Shown here piece by piece: positions 27,276-35,560 of a stretch of DNA of 64,000 nt (its first letter is position 1; each line of letters begins with the position of its first letter). The position numbers were made by a program, and so were the translations under genes. The stretch is from the NCBI RefSeq assembly GCF_900637305.1, contig NZ_LR134365.1, positions 1,790,501 to 1,854,500 of the forward strand. Reading direction: 5' to 3'. The notes beneath the pieces were generated by a model. It was not told where the DNA came from. It ran no database searches and was given only the letters and a program-made list of their open reading frames with translations. The DNA is from Cardiobacterium hominis (GTDB taxonomy: Bacteria; Pseudomonadota; Gammaproteobacteria; Cardiobacteriales; Cardiobacteriaceae).

Positions 27276-27736
27276 TCCGTCGCCGCCGACACAAACTCAA
27301 AGCCGAGATGAACGTCGTGCCCTACATCGACGTCATGCTCGTCCTGCTCGTCATCTTCATGATCGCCGCCCCGCTCATCCACCAACAATCCATCGAAATC
27401 GACCTGCCCGACAGCAGCGCCGAAGTCCTCGACATGCCGGAAGACGCGGGCAACGACCTCATGCCACTGGTACTCACCGTAGATGCCCAGGGCAACTACT
27501 ACCTGAACCGCAACGATAGCAGCCGCGCCCTCCAGCCCGAAGAAATCGTCGATATCGTCAACCGGGAAACGACTGTGCACCCTGACCTGCCCGTACTTGT
27601 CCAGGGCGACACCGCCGCCAACTACAACCAGGTCATCGACGGCATCGTCCTCCTGCAACAAGGCGGTGCGTCGAAAGTCGGCCTCGTCACCGAACAGCCC
27701 CCGGAAGAAACAGGCACGGCGGAGGCCAAGCCGTGA
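27272..27736 (+). CDS. tolR: TolR, Tol-Pal proton-channel partner
   Basis: 154 residues. ExbD/TolR family: a single membrane helix with the channel Asp in VVPYIDVMLVLLVIFM, then a periplasmic domain. Pairs with TolQ to harvest proton motive force for TolA. Overlaps tolA by 4 bases. Confidence 0.94.
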   Translation: MIRRRRHKLKAEMNVVPYIDVMLVLLVIFMIAAPLIHQQSIEIDLPDSSAEVLDMPEDAGNDLMPLVLTVDAQGNYYLNRNDSSRALQPEEIVDIVNRETTVHPDLPVLVQGDTAANYNQVIDGIVLLQQGGASKVGLVTEQPPEETGTAEAKP

Positions 27737-29334
27737 ACGAATACCAACCGCCGAAACGCGTCGTCATCGAAGAAAACCTCGGTGGCGCGGCAGGCATCGG
27801 CATCGGCATCCTCCTGCTCGCCCTCATCTTCTACCTGAACCGCGAGCACGCCATCGACCTCAGCAAAGAAAAACCACCGGGACAAAAAAGCGAACAAATC
27901 CAGCCGGTCATCAACACCCAAATCGTTGACGCCGCGACCCTGCAAAACACCCTGGACCAAATCGAGGCGCGCCAACAGGCACAAGCCAAAGCGCAAGCCG
28001 ACGCCATCCGCAAAATCGAAGAACAAAAACGGCGCGAAGAAGCCGCCCTCCGCCGTGCCGAAGAAGAAAAACGCCGCCAGGCCGCCGAAGCCGCGCGCAA
28101 AGCAGCAGAAGAAAAAGCGCGCGCCGAGGCCGCCGCCAAAGCCGCGCAAGAAGCCACAGAAAAAGCCAAAACCGAAGCAGCACAACGCGCTGCCGCCGAG
28201 AAAAAAGCCGCAGCAGAAAAAGCGGCAAAAGCCGCCGCCGAAAAAGAAGCCGCCGCTGCCGCCAAAGCCGAAGCGGCAGAAAAAGCGCGCGCAGAAGCTG
28301 CGGCAAAAGCCAAAGCAGAAAAAGCCGAAGCAGCGGCCAAAGCCAAACAAGAAGCTGCCGAAAAAGCCAAGGCAGAAAAAGCCGAAGCGGCGGCCAAAGC
28401 CAAAGCAGAAGCCGCAGCAAAGGCCAAAGCCGAAAAAGCAGCCGAGAAAAAAGCCGCCGAAAAACGCGCCAAAGAAATCGCTGCCCAGGAAGCCGCCGAA
28501 CAGGCCGCAGCAGCCAAAGCCGAGGCCGCCGCCAAAGCCAAGGCAGAAAAAGCGGCAAAAGCCAAAGCCGAAAAAGAAGCCAAAGCCGTCGCCGAAAAAG
28601 CCGAAAAAGCAGCAGCGGCGAAAGCGGCGAAAGAAGCCGCAGCCAAAGAAGCTGCGGAAGCAGCAGTAAAGGCCAAAGCTGAAGCCGCCGCCAAGGCAAA
28701 AGCCGAAAAAGCCGCAGCAGCGAGAGCGGCCAAAGAAGCTGCAGCAAAAGAAGCTGCTGAAGCTGCCGTAAAAGCTAAAGCCGAAGCGGCAGAAAAAGCT
28801 GCTGCCGAAAAAGCAGCAAAAGCCAAAGCTGAAAAAGAAGCGGCCGCCAAGGCCGCCTCTGAAAAAGCACGTTCCGAAAAAGAAGCGGCAGAGGCGAAAG
28901 CCAAAGCCGATGCCGCCGCCGCCAAAGCCAAAGCAGAGGCGGATAAAAAAAGAGCCGACGCTGATAGAAAAGCTTTTGCAGCACAGATGGCCGCAGAACT
29001 TGACAGCGATGCCGAAAAAGCCGCCGGCAAAGAAAGCGCCGAAGCCGTTGCCGCACTCAAAGACTTTGGCGTCAATACCTTGGGCGCCCGCATGAAAAAA
29101 TTCTGGCGTCTGCCGCCGAACATCCCGGAAAACCTCTCCGTCAAAATCTTCGTCAAACTCGACCGCAGCGGCAACGTCGTCAAGGCCAGCATCAAACAAG
29201 GCAGCGGCTACAAACTGTTTGACGACGCCGCACTGCGTGCCGTCCACGACGCCTCGCCGTTGCCCATGCCCAAACACCCCGGCGCAGTCGATGCACTCGT
29301 CTCAGACGGCATCATTACCAAATTTGACCCATGA
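27733..29334 (+). CDS. tolA: TolA, periplasm-spanning link of the Tol-Pal system
   Basis: 533 residues, longer than E. coli TolA (421). Membrane helix at about 18-36; then a very long Ala/Lys/Glu helical domain II (about 75-425) with irregular KAEAAAKAKAEKA-type repeats; then domain III (about 440-533) with LDRSGNVVKASIKQGSG and FDDAALRAVHDASP, which contacts TolB and Pal. The extended domain II is prone to length change by repeat recombination. Confidence 0.94.
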   Translation: MNEYQPPKRVVIEENLGGAAGIGIGILLLALIFYLNREHAIDLSKEKPPGQKSEQIQPVINTQIVDAATLQNTLDQIEARQQAQAKAQADAIRKIEEQKRREEAALRRAEEEKRRQAAEAARKAAEEKARAEAAAKAAQEATEKAKTEAAQRAAAEKKAAAEKAAKAAAEKEAAAAAKAEAAEKARAEAAAKAKAEKAEAAAKAKQEAAEKAKAEKAEAAAKAKAEAAAKAKAEKAAEKKAAEKRAKEIAAQEAAEQAAAAKAEAAAKAKAEKAAKAKAEKEAKAVAEKAEKAAAAKAAKEAAAKEAAEAAVKAKAEAAAKAKAEKAAAARAAKEAAAKEAAEAAVKAKAEAAEKAAAEKAAKAKAEKEAAAKAASEKARSEKEAAEAKAKADAAAAKAKAEADKKRADADRKAFAAQMAAELDSDAEKAAGKESAEAVAALKDFGVNTLGARMKKFWRLPPNIPENLSVKIFVKLDRSGNVVKASIKQGSGYKLFDDAALRAVHDASPLPMPKHPGAVDALVSDGIITKFDP

Positions 29335-29435
29335 CCCTGTTCCCGCGCGACATTCTGGCGGAAACACCCGCAACCCTGCGGCAAAACTGCTAAAATGCCG
29401 CGCTCCTCGCATTAACAACCAAAAGGTGAACCCAC

Positions 29436-30713
29436 ATGAAAACAAACCAAAAATGGAAAGTGCTTGGCCTTTGCCTCCTGCTGCCGTGGACGGCGGCACA
29501 CGCACAGGTAGAAGTAAACGTCTCCGGTGCACAAGTGGCGGCACGACCGATCGCCATCCTGCCGGTACAGGGCGACCCGGGCGTGAAGATGGACTACATC
29601 ATCGCCAGCGACCTGCACAAAACCGGACTGTTCCAGCCGCTTGACCCCAAATCCTTCCCGGAAAACCCCGCATCACCCGCCGCCCTCCAATATCCCGCAT
29701 GGAAACAGGCGGGCGCCGACTACGTCGTTATGGGCATGATGCAGGGCGGTAACGCCGGCCAATTCGTCCTGAACGACGTCAACAGCGCTTCCCAGCTCGC
29801 CAACGAAAACCTGCACGATGCGGACGCCCGCCAACTGGCGCACCAGGCAGCCGACTGGATTCTCTACCGCCTCACCGGCAAACGCGGCGTCTTCGGCACC
29901 CAACTTGCCTACGTCCTCGAACAGGGCGGTGCCAAAGGCGCGCGCCGCTACTCGCTGCTCGTCTCCGACGTCGATGGCGCCAACCGCCGCGAAATCTACA
30001 GCTCCAACGAGCCCATCCTCTCGCCCTCCTGGGCGCCGAACGGCCAGGCAGTCGCCTTCGTCACCTACGCCAACCACCACGCACAAGTCGTCATCCAGAA
30101 CATCGGTGGCGGCAGCCGCGTCGTTGCCCAAGGTGACGGCATCAGCAGTGCCCCGGCCTTCTCGCCCGATGGCAACTACCTCGCCTTCGTCCAGTCCGAA
30201 AACAACAACCCGGACATCTATCTGCTAAACCTCGCCAGCGGTGCCAAAAGCCGCCTTACCGACCACGCGGCGATTGACACCGAACCGGCCTTCTCGCCGG
30301 ACGGCAACTACATCTACTTCACCTCCGACCGCTCCGGCAGCCCGCAAATCTACCGCATGAGCCGCAATGGCGGTGGCGCCGAGCGCGTCGTCTCCGGCAG
30401 CGGATACAGCGCCAACAGCGACCTCTCGCCGGACGGCAGCTCACTCGTCCTCACCCGCCAAAGCGGCGGCGGCTACCAAATCGGCACCTACGATCTCGCC
30501 AGCAAACGCTTCGATGCGCTCACCAGCGGCCGCCTCGACGAAGGCGCGAGCTTTGCTCCGAACGGCCAACTCATCATCTACGCCACCAAAGAAGGCGGCA
30601 GATCCGTGCTGAAAGTCATCAACAGCAAAGGCGGCGTCGCCCAGACCCTCTCCGACAGCAACGGCCGCCTGCGCGATCCGGCCTGGGGCCCGGACACCCG
30701 CCCGCAACCCTGA
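29436..30713 (+). CDS. tolB: TolB, periplasmic beta-propeller
   Basis: 425 residues. Signal peptide ending AHAQ, an N-terminal domain with IAILPVQGDPG, then six propeller blades with SPDGNYLAF/SPDGNYIYF repeats. Binds Pal and TolA. It is separated from tolA by 101 bases that contain GCTAAAAT, a plausible -10 element, as E. coli also has a promoter before tolB. Confidence 0.95.
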   Translation: MKTNQKWKVLGLCLLLPWTAAHAQVEVNVSGAQVAARPIAILPVQGDPGVKMDYIIASDLHKTGLFQPLDPKSFPENPASPAALQYPAWKQAGADYVVMGMMQGGNAGQFVLNDVNSASQLANENLHDADARQLAHQAADWILYRLTGKRGVFGTQLAYVLEQGGAKGARRYSLLVSDVDGANRREIYSSNEPILSPSWAPNGQAVAFVTYANHHAQVVIQNIGGGSRVVAQGDGISSAPAFSPDGNYLAFVQSENNNPDIYLLNLASGAKSRLTDHAAIDTEPAFSPDGNYIYFTSDRSGSPQIYRMSRNGGGAERVVSGSGYSANSDLSPDGSSLVLTRQSGGGYQIGTYDLASKRFDALTSGRLDEGASFAPNGQLIIYATKEGGRSVLKVINSKGGVAQTLSDSNGRLRDPAWGPDTRPQP

Positions 30714-30757
30714 ACTCACACCCCTAACGAACAAAAATAGAAAGGAACAAATACCCT

Positions 30758-31327
30758 ATGAAACGTAAACAAGCTCTTGGACTTATCCTTTTCAGCATCC
30801 TGGCATTCGGCTGCTCCAGCCCTTACGGCCTCGAAGAAGGCGAGGGCGCAGCCCCCGGTCAGGACGGCGGCTTCAACGGCTACGGCGACGGCGCCACCTA
30901 CGGCAACAACAACAGCTTTGGTCGCGGCGGCGCTGGTACCGGCGACTACTACAACGACCCGCAATACGGCGTGAACGTCGTCGGCGGCCCGCAATCAGCG
31001 GACAAAGACCGCATCATCTACTTCTCCTACGACAGCAGCGCCATCGACAGCCGCTCCGAAGCCGTCATCCGCGAACACGCCAAATACCTGCGCGCCCACC
31101 CGCAGACCAGAGTCGTGCTGGAAGGGCATACCGACGAACGCGGTACCCGCGAATACAACATCGGCCTCGGCGAACGCCGCGCCTACTCCGTCAAAGAACG
31201 CTTCGTCGCCGCCGGCATCTCGCCGCAACAAATGCGCGTCTTGAGCTACGGCGAAGAACGTCCCGCCGCTTTCGGTTCCAGCGAAGAAGACTACGCGAAG
31301 AACCGCCGCGCCGTTATCGTTTACTAA
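30758..31327 (+). CDS. pal: Pal, peptidoglycan-associated lipoprotein
   Basis: 189 residues. Lipobox LAFGC with acylated Cys about residue 21. A Gly/Asn/Tyr-rich linker (about 28-70) is longer than usual. The OmpA-like domain follows: IYFSYDSSAID, LEGHTDERGTREYNIGLGERRA and the final YAKNRRAVIVY. Anchors the outer membrane to peptidoglycan. Confidence 0.96.
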   Translation: MKRKQALGLILFSILAFGCSSPYGLEEGEGAAPGQDGGFNGYGDGATYGNNNSFGRGGAGTGDYYNDPQYGVNVVGGPQSADKDRIIYFSYDSSAIDSRSEAVIREHAKYLRAHPQTRVVLEGHTDERGTREYNIGLGERRAYSVKERFVAAGISPQQMRVLSYGEERPAAFGSSEEDYAKNRRAVIVY

Positions 31328-31336
31328 GGAGCCCCC

Positions 31337-31918
31337 ATGAAGCGCCAAACCCTCACGCTCATCGCCTTCGCCTTGCTGGCAAGCGGCTGCGCCACTATTG
31401 ACCCGGAGCAATACGCCGCGACGCAGCGCCAGGTCAATGACCTGAGCGCCCGCCTGAAAAAAGTCGAAGCCGACCAAGTTGCGCTACAAACCCGCCTCGA
31501 AGAAGTCGGCAAAGGCGCGCGCATGCCGAGCGGTGTCTCTGCCGTCATCACCCCGCGCCGTGGCGACGCCGCGCCTGCCGCACAAAGCGGCGGCGAAAGC
31601 GGTAGCGGTTTCGAAGAAGGCCTGGCCCAATACCGCGCCGGCAACCTCAACGGCGCCATCGGCACCTTCGAACAATACCTGAACAGCGGTGCCAGCGGCC
31701 CTGAAGCGGCGCAGGCCCAATACTGGCTGGGCGACGCCTACTACATGCAGCGCAACTACGACATGGCGAGCCGCTACCTCGGCGCCTACCTCAAGGCACA
31801 ACCGAACGGCGACCGCGCCCAGGCAGCACTCAGCCGCCTCGTCGAATCCTTGCGCGCGATGGGGCGCACCGAAGACGCCAACACCCTGGAAAGCCAGGGC
31901 GTCAGCGCACTGCAATAA
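31337..31918 (+). CDS. cpoB: CpoB/YbgF-like cell division coordinator, with a lipobox
   Basis: 193 residues. The N-terminal MKRQTLTLIAFALLASGC is a lipoprotein signal (lipobox LASGC), unlike the soluble E. coli CpoB. A short coiled coil (about 28-55) is followed by a low-complexity linker and tetratricopeptide repeats (about 95-185: GLAQYRAGNLNGAIGTFEQY, QYWLGDAYY). Couples Tol and peptidoglycan synthesis in E. coli. Nine bases after pal. Confidence 0.88.
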   Translation: MKRQTLTLIAFALLASGCATIDPEQYAATQRQVNDLSARLKKVEADQVALQTRLEEVGKGARMPSGVSAVITPRRGDAAPAAQSGGESGSGFEEGLAQYRAGNLNGAIGTFEQYLNSGASGPEAAQAQYWLGDAYYMQRNYDMASRYLGAYLKAQPNGDRAQAALSRLVESLRAMGRTEDANTLESQGVSALQ

Positions 31919-31934
31919 CCCTCGCTCTGGCGAT

Positions 31935-31959
31935 AAAAACGCGGCAATGCCGCGTTTTT
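31935..31959 (+). terminator. Intrinsic terminator after the tol-pal operon
   Basis: AAAAACGCGGC AAT GCCGCGTTTTT, perfect 11-bp stem, 16 bases after cpoB. Confidence 0.88.
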
Positions 31960-31984
31960 CGCGTTGTGCCGCAGCCAAAGTCCC

Positions 31985-32734
31985 ATGACCCTCACCTACA
32001 CCGACAGCCATTGCCACCTCGACTGGTTTGCCGACCCGGCAGCAGTTACCGCCGAAGCCGCAGCTGCTGGCGTCGCCCGCATCGTCATCGCCGCGACCAC
32101 GCGCGCGCACTGGGCGGACGTCGCCCGTTGCGCCGCCTTGCCCGGCGTTTACGCCAGCTACGGCCTGCACCCGCTCTACCAAAACGCGCACCAGGACGAC
32201 GACCTGCACGCGCTGGAAAACCAAATCCGGACGCAGCCGAGCGTGGCCATTGGTGAATGCGGCCTCGATTTCCAAAACGGCGACAGCGCCGCACAACGTG
32301 CCACCTTCGCCGCCCAAATCGACATCGCCCGCCGCCACCGCCTGCCGCTGATGCTGCACGCGCGCAAATCGCTGGATGCCGTGCTGCACCTCCTGCAACG
32401 CGGCGGCAATCCGCGCTTTGTCATCCACAGCTTCACCGGCTCGGACGTACAACTGGCGCGCATCTTCGCGCAAGGTGGCTACATCGGCATCGGCGGCACC
32501 TCGACCTACCCGCGTGCCGCGCGCCTGCAACGCCAACTGGCGACCGTCCCCGCCGGGCGTTACCTGCTCGAAACCGACGCCCCCGACCAACCGCTCTGCG
32601 GCAGACAGGGCGCGCCGAACCGCCCGGCATACACCGCCGACGTCGCCGCCCACCTTGCCCGCCTGCGCGGCGAAACCCCCGCCACCATCAGCGCACAAAG
32701 CGAAAACAACGCCAACACCTTCTTCAACTGGTAA
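31985..32734 (+). CDS. TatD-family metal-dependent hydrolase
   Basis: 249 residues. Metallo-hydrolase barrel: DSHCHLD (first metal His pair), IGECGLDF, LMLHARKS, HSFTG, and LLETDAPD as the last ligand. Compact C-terminus. TatD proteins are 3'-5' DNA/RNA exonucleases or D-aminoacyl hydrolase-like; the exact paralogue (TatD, YcfH, YjjV) is uncertain; YjjV-like is possible. Confidence 0.88.
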   Translation: MTLTYTDSHCHLDWFADPAAVTAEAAAAGVARIVIAATTRAHWADVARCAALPGVYASYGLHPLYQNAHQDDDLHALENQIRTQPSVAIGECGLDFQNGDSAAQRATFAAQIDIARRHRLPLMLHARKSLDAVLHLLQRGGNPRFVIHSFTGSDVQLARIFAQGGYIGIGGTSTYPRAARLQRQLATVPAGRYLLETDAPDQPLCGRQGAPNRPAYTADVAAHLARLRGETPATISAQSENNANTFFNW

Positions 32735-32741
32735 CCCGAAC

Positions 32742-33485
32742 ATGCCCACAGCCCACGCCCGCAGCCAAATCCTCATCGGCGACGACGGCCTCGACCGCCT
32801 GCGCCACAAAACCGTCCTCATCGCCGGCCTCGGCGGTGTCGGCGGCTACTGCGCCGAAGCCGTCGCCCGCGCCGGCGTCGGCCAGATGATTATCCTCGAC
32901 CACGACACCGTCTCGCCGTCCAACCTCAACCGCCAACTGCTGGCACTGCACAGCACCCTCGGCCGCAAAAAAACCGAAGTCATGCGCGAGCGCCTGCTGG
33001 ACATCAACCCCGAGCTCGCGCTCACCGTCTGCGACCGCTTCATCCACCCCAGCGACGCGGGCGAATGGCTTGCGGCTTATACGCCGGACATGCTCGCCGA
33101 CTGCATCGACTCCATCGCCTGCAAAGCCGCGCTGATAGCCGCCGCACAGGCGCGCGGCATCGCCGTCATCTCGGCGATGGGCGCCGGTAACCGCCTGGAC
33201 GTCAGCCGCGCGCGCATCCGCAGCCTGAACCAAACCAGCGGCTGCCCGCTGGCGCGCGAACTGCGCCGCACCCTGAAAGCCCATGGCGCGAACCTCGGCT
33301 ACCCGGTCGTCTATAGCGACGAACCGCGCCGCCAACCACTGCCGCACCAACCCATCGGCGGCGACGTCCCCGGCCGCGCCCGCGCAGTAAACGGCACCAT
33401 CTCCTACCTGCCCGCCCTGTTCGGCATCATGATGGCAGGCCACATCATCCAGACCCTGCTCGGCGAAACCGCGTCAGCCTCCTAA
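32742..33485 (+). CDS. tcdA: tRNA threonylcarbamoyladenosine dehydratase (TcdA, ThiF-like)
   Basis: 247 residues. E1-like/ThiF fold: Rossmann motif AGLGGVGGYCAEAVARAGVG, adenylation Arg/Asn region SNLNRQLLALHSTLGRKK, and DCIDSIACKAALI. TcdA cyclises t6A at position 37 of tRNA to ct6A using ATP. It lies 7 bases after the tatD-like gene. Confidence 0.88.
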   Translation: MPTAHARSQILIGDDGLDRLRHKTVLIAGLGGVGGYCAEAVARAGVGQMIILDHDTVSPSNLNRQLLALHSTLGRKKTEVMRERLLDINPELALTVCDRFIHPSDAGEWLAAYTPDMLADCIDSIACKAALIAAAQARGIAVISAMGAGNRLDVSRARIRSLNQTSGCPLARELRRTLKAHGANLGYPVVYSDEPRRQPLPHQPIGGDVPGRARAVNGTISYLPALFGIMMAGHIIQTLLGETASAS

Positions 33486-33510
33486 ACGTGTTTACAATTC
33501 GACGAACGTG

Positions 33511-33568
33511 CCCCTCTCCCTCTGGGACTGGAACAGCTCACGCAGTGAGAGAGGGGTTGGGGTGAGGG
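33511..33568. repeat. Extragenic REP-like palindrome, same type as the rsxC type A elements
   Basis: CCCCTCTCCCTCTGGGAC ... GTGAGAGAGGGG followed by TTGGGGTGAGGG. The outer arms and the 3' tail equal the six type A elements inside rsxC; the loop is larger here. It is intergenic, 26 bases after tcdA. Confidence 0.8.
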
Positions 33569-33742
33569 CTAAAACTATATGTTTTTACAACTTGATATCC
33601 TGAAATCGTACAAAACCTCGTAGCAGCCACATCTAAAATGAATTGTAAACAACCCCTAAATCCGCCCATCGCCAAAGCGGTGGGCGAAAAAACGCGCCTT
33701 CCTGCGCATCAAACCAAAACCCGAAACAACCGGAGAAAAACC

Positions 33743-33874
33743 ATGAAAGAACAAAACGCACAACCTGCCCGCGTCCGTATCCGCATCAGCGGCGAACACG
33801 GGCGCATCACCCGCATGAGCATCAGCGGCCGCAGCGCGCCCGTGCAAAACAAGGCGCCGCAAGCGGCACAATGA
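33743..33874 (+). CDS. Small basic peptide, hypothetical
   Basis: 43 residues from the ATG at 33743, preceded by CGGAG at about nine bases. Strongly basic middle (RVRIRISGEHGRITRMSISGR), no signal or membrane helix. A longer in-frame start at 33638 lacks a ribosome-binding site. No family recognised; it could be noise, but start context and amphipathic strand pattern favour a gene. Confidence 0.4.
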   Translation: MKEQNAQPARVRIRISGEHGRITRMSISGRSAPVQNKAPQAAQ

Positions 33875-34108
33875 GCCCCTGCAACAGAGCCTGCCGCTAC
33901 TGGGCGGCAGGCGCCGCATCTCGCCAAGCAAAACTGCCGCACGGATAACCCTCGAAAAAAACCGTCCTTCGGAGCGGTTTCTTGCTGCGAGCGGCCATAA
34001 AAGGCTCGAATCGCGTTCAAATCCGACCGCTTTGCAGCAGCGGCAGTTTCCCCGCAAAGCATGAGCGCGTATCATAGACGCCCGCATTGACCACACCGGA
34101 AACCTCCA

Positions 34109-34819
34109 ATGAAAACAAACTACATCCTCCTGCCGCTCCTCGCCCTCACCCTCGCAGCCTGCGACCAGCCTGCACCGAAAAACGACAAACCCGCCACCCC
34201 CAACGAAACCACCGCGCCCCAAGACGACAAAAAAGCAGATAAACCTGCTACTGATAACAAAACAGAGCAAAACAGCGACAAAAAATCCGAAAAACCCGCC
34301 GCCGACAGCAAAACCGAACCGCCAAAAGACAACAAGACAGACAAACCTGCCGAGGCGAAAACAGAGACAAAAACAGACAAGCCCGATGCAGGCGAAGCAC
34401 AAAAAGACGAAAAACCGGGCGACGCCCCCGCCGAACCCGCGCCACCGCCCGTTTTCAAAACCGCCGAAGAAGCATTGCCTTACATTCAAAGCCAGCTACC
34501 CTACGACACCAAAGAAAGCAGCTTCCGCACTGTCGCCCTTGATAAAGGCGTTTTCACCTTCACCGCCGTCATCAAAGGCGTAGAAGATGCCGCCGCCTTT
34601 CAGGCAAGCCATAACATGGAAGCGCTGACTGGCGCCTACCAACAAAACATCAAGCCCTACATCTGCGAGCAGGAACCGCTCAAAAGCCTATGGCAAAAGA
34701 AAAAAATCCGCAGCGTTCACTTCGATTACCAAGACGAACACGCCCAGCCCATCATGCAAATTGACATCGCCGCGGCCGATTGCGCCGCGCCTGCGGAAGC
34801 CGCTCCCGCCGCGAAATAA
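34109..34819 (+). CDS. Lipoprotein with disordered linker
   Basis: 236 residues. Lipobox LAAC (Cys about 18). A Lys/Asp/Thr/Pro-rich disordered linker (about 20-112), then a globular domain (about 115-225) with FKTAEEALPYIQSQLPYDTKE and Cys residues near CEQEP and ADCAAP that could pair. Ends in an Ala/Pro tail. No family recognised. Confidence 0.8.
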   Translation: MKTNYILLPLLALTLAACDQPAPKNDKPATPNETTAPQDDKKADKPATDNKTEQNSDKKSEKPAADSKTEPPKDNKTDKPAEAKTETKTDKPDAGEAQKDEKPGDAPAEPAPPPVFKTAEEALPYIQSQLPYDTKESSFRTVALDKGVFTFTAVIKGVEDAAAFQASHNMEALTGAYQQNIKPYICEQEPLKSLWQKKKIRSVHFDYQDEHAQPIMQIDIAAADCAAPAEAAPAAK

Positions 34820-34891
34820 CGACATGCGCCCCATGCCCAAAAAAACCGTGCCGAACCGGACGAAACCGGTAACCCCAAGCCGCGATGCCGC

Positions 34892-35509
34892 ATGAATCTC
34901 GACATCCACTACGAAGATCCGGACATCTACGTCATCAACAAACCCGCCGGACTACTCTCCGTCCCCGGCCGCGGCGACGACAAATACGACAGCGTGCAAA
35001 GCCGTTGCCAGATATCCGCTCCGGCGGCAATGGCCGCGCACCGCCTCGACATGGCAACCAGCGGCCTCCTGCTCATCGCCAAACACAAAGCCGCCGAGCG
35101 CCACTACAAACAAGAATTTGCCGCGCGCCGCGTGGAAAAGCGCTACATCGCCGTCGTCCACGGCAGCCTCGCCGACGACCGCGGCGACATCGAATACCCG
35201 CTCATCACCGACTGGGAGCGCCGCCCGCGACAAAAAATCTGCTACGAACACGGCAAGACAGCGCACACCAGCTACGAAGTCCTCGCCCGCGACGGCGCGA
35301 CCACCCGCGTCGCCCTCACCCCGCACACCGGACGCAGCCACCAGCTGCGCGTCCATCTCGCCGCCATCGGCCACCCTATCCTCGGCGACGAATTCTATGC
35401 CGACGAAAACCCGCCTGCCGCGCCGCGCCTGTTGCTGCACGCCGAAACCCTCGCCGTCACCAACCTGCACGGAATCTTGCAGCGATTTCACCTAAACCCC
35501 GCCTTTTAG
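34892..35509 (+). CDS. RluA-family pseudouridine synthase
   Basis: 205 residues. Catalytic Asp in AAHRLDMATSGLLL, plus NKPAGLLSVPGRG and TGRSHQLRVHLAAIGHPILGD. It is the short RluA type without an S4 domain, as in E. coli RluA (23S U746 and tRNA U32), so that specificity is likely but not proven. Confidence 0.88.
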   Translation: MNLDIHYEDPDIYVINKPAGLLSVPGRGDDKYDSVQSRCQISAPAAMAAHRLDMATSGLLLIAKHKAAERHYKQEFAARRVEKRYIAVVHGSLADDRGDIEYPLITDWERRPRQKICYEHGKTAHTSYEVLARDGATTRVALTPHTGRSHQLRVHLAAIGHPILGDEFYADENPPAAPRLLLHAETLAVTNLHGILQRFHLNPAF

Positions 35510-35522
35510 ACGCGACAAACCG

Positions 35523-35528
35523 GTATAA
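35523..35528 (+). promoter_or_regulatory. -10 box before the DUF945-like lipoprotein gene
   Basis: Perfect TATAAT, 32 bases before the ATG at 35561; no clear -35. AAGGAAAACCC precedes the start codon. Confidence 0.4.
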
Positions 35529-35560
35529 TTGCGCAACTTTTCAACCCATAAGGAAAACCC

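Noticed and set aside
27622-29277. Long minus-strand frame opposite tolA
   Set aside because: Gly/Phe-rich mirror of the Ala/Lys repeat; tolA is certain.
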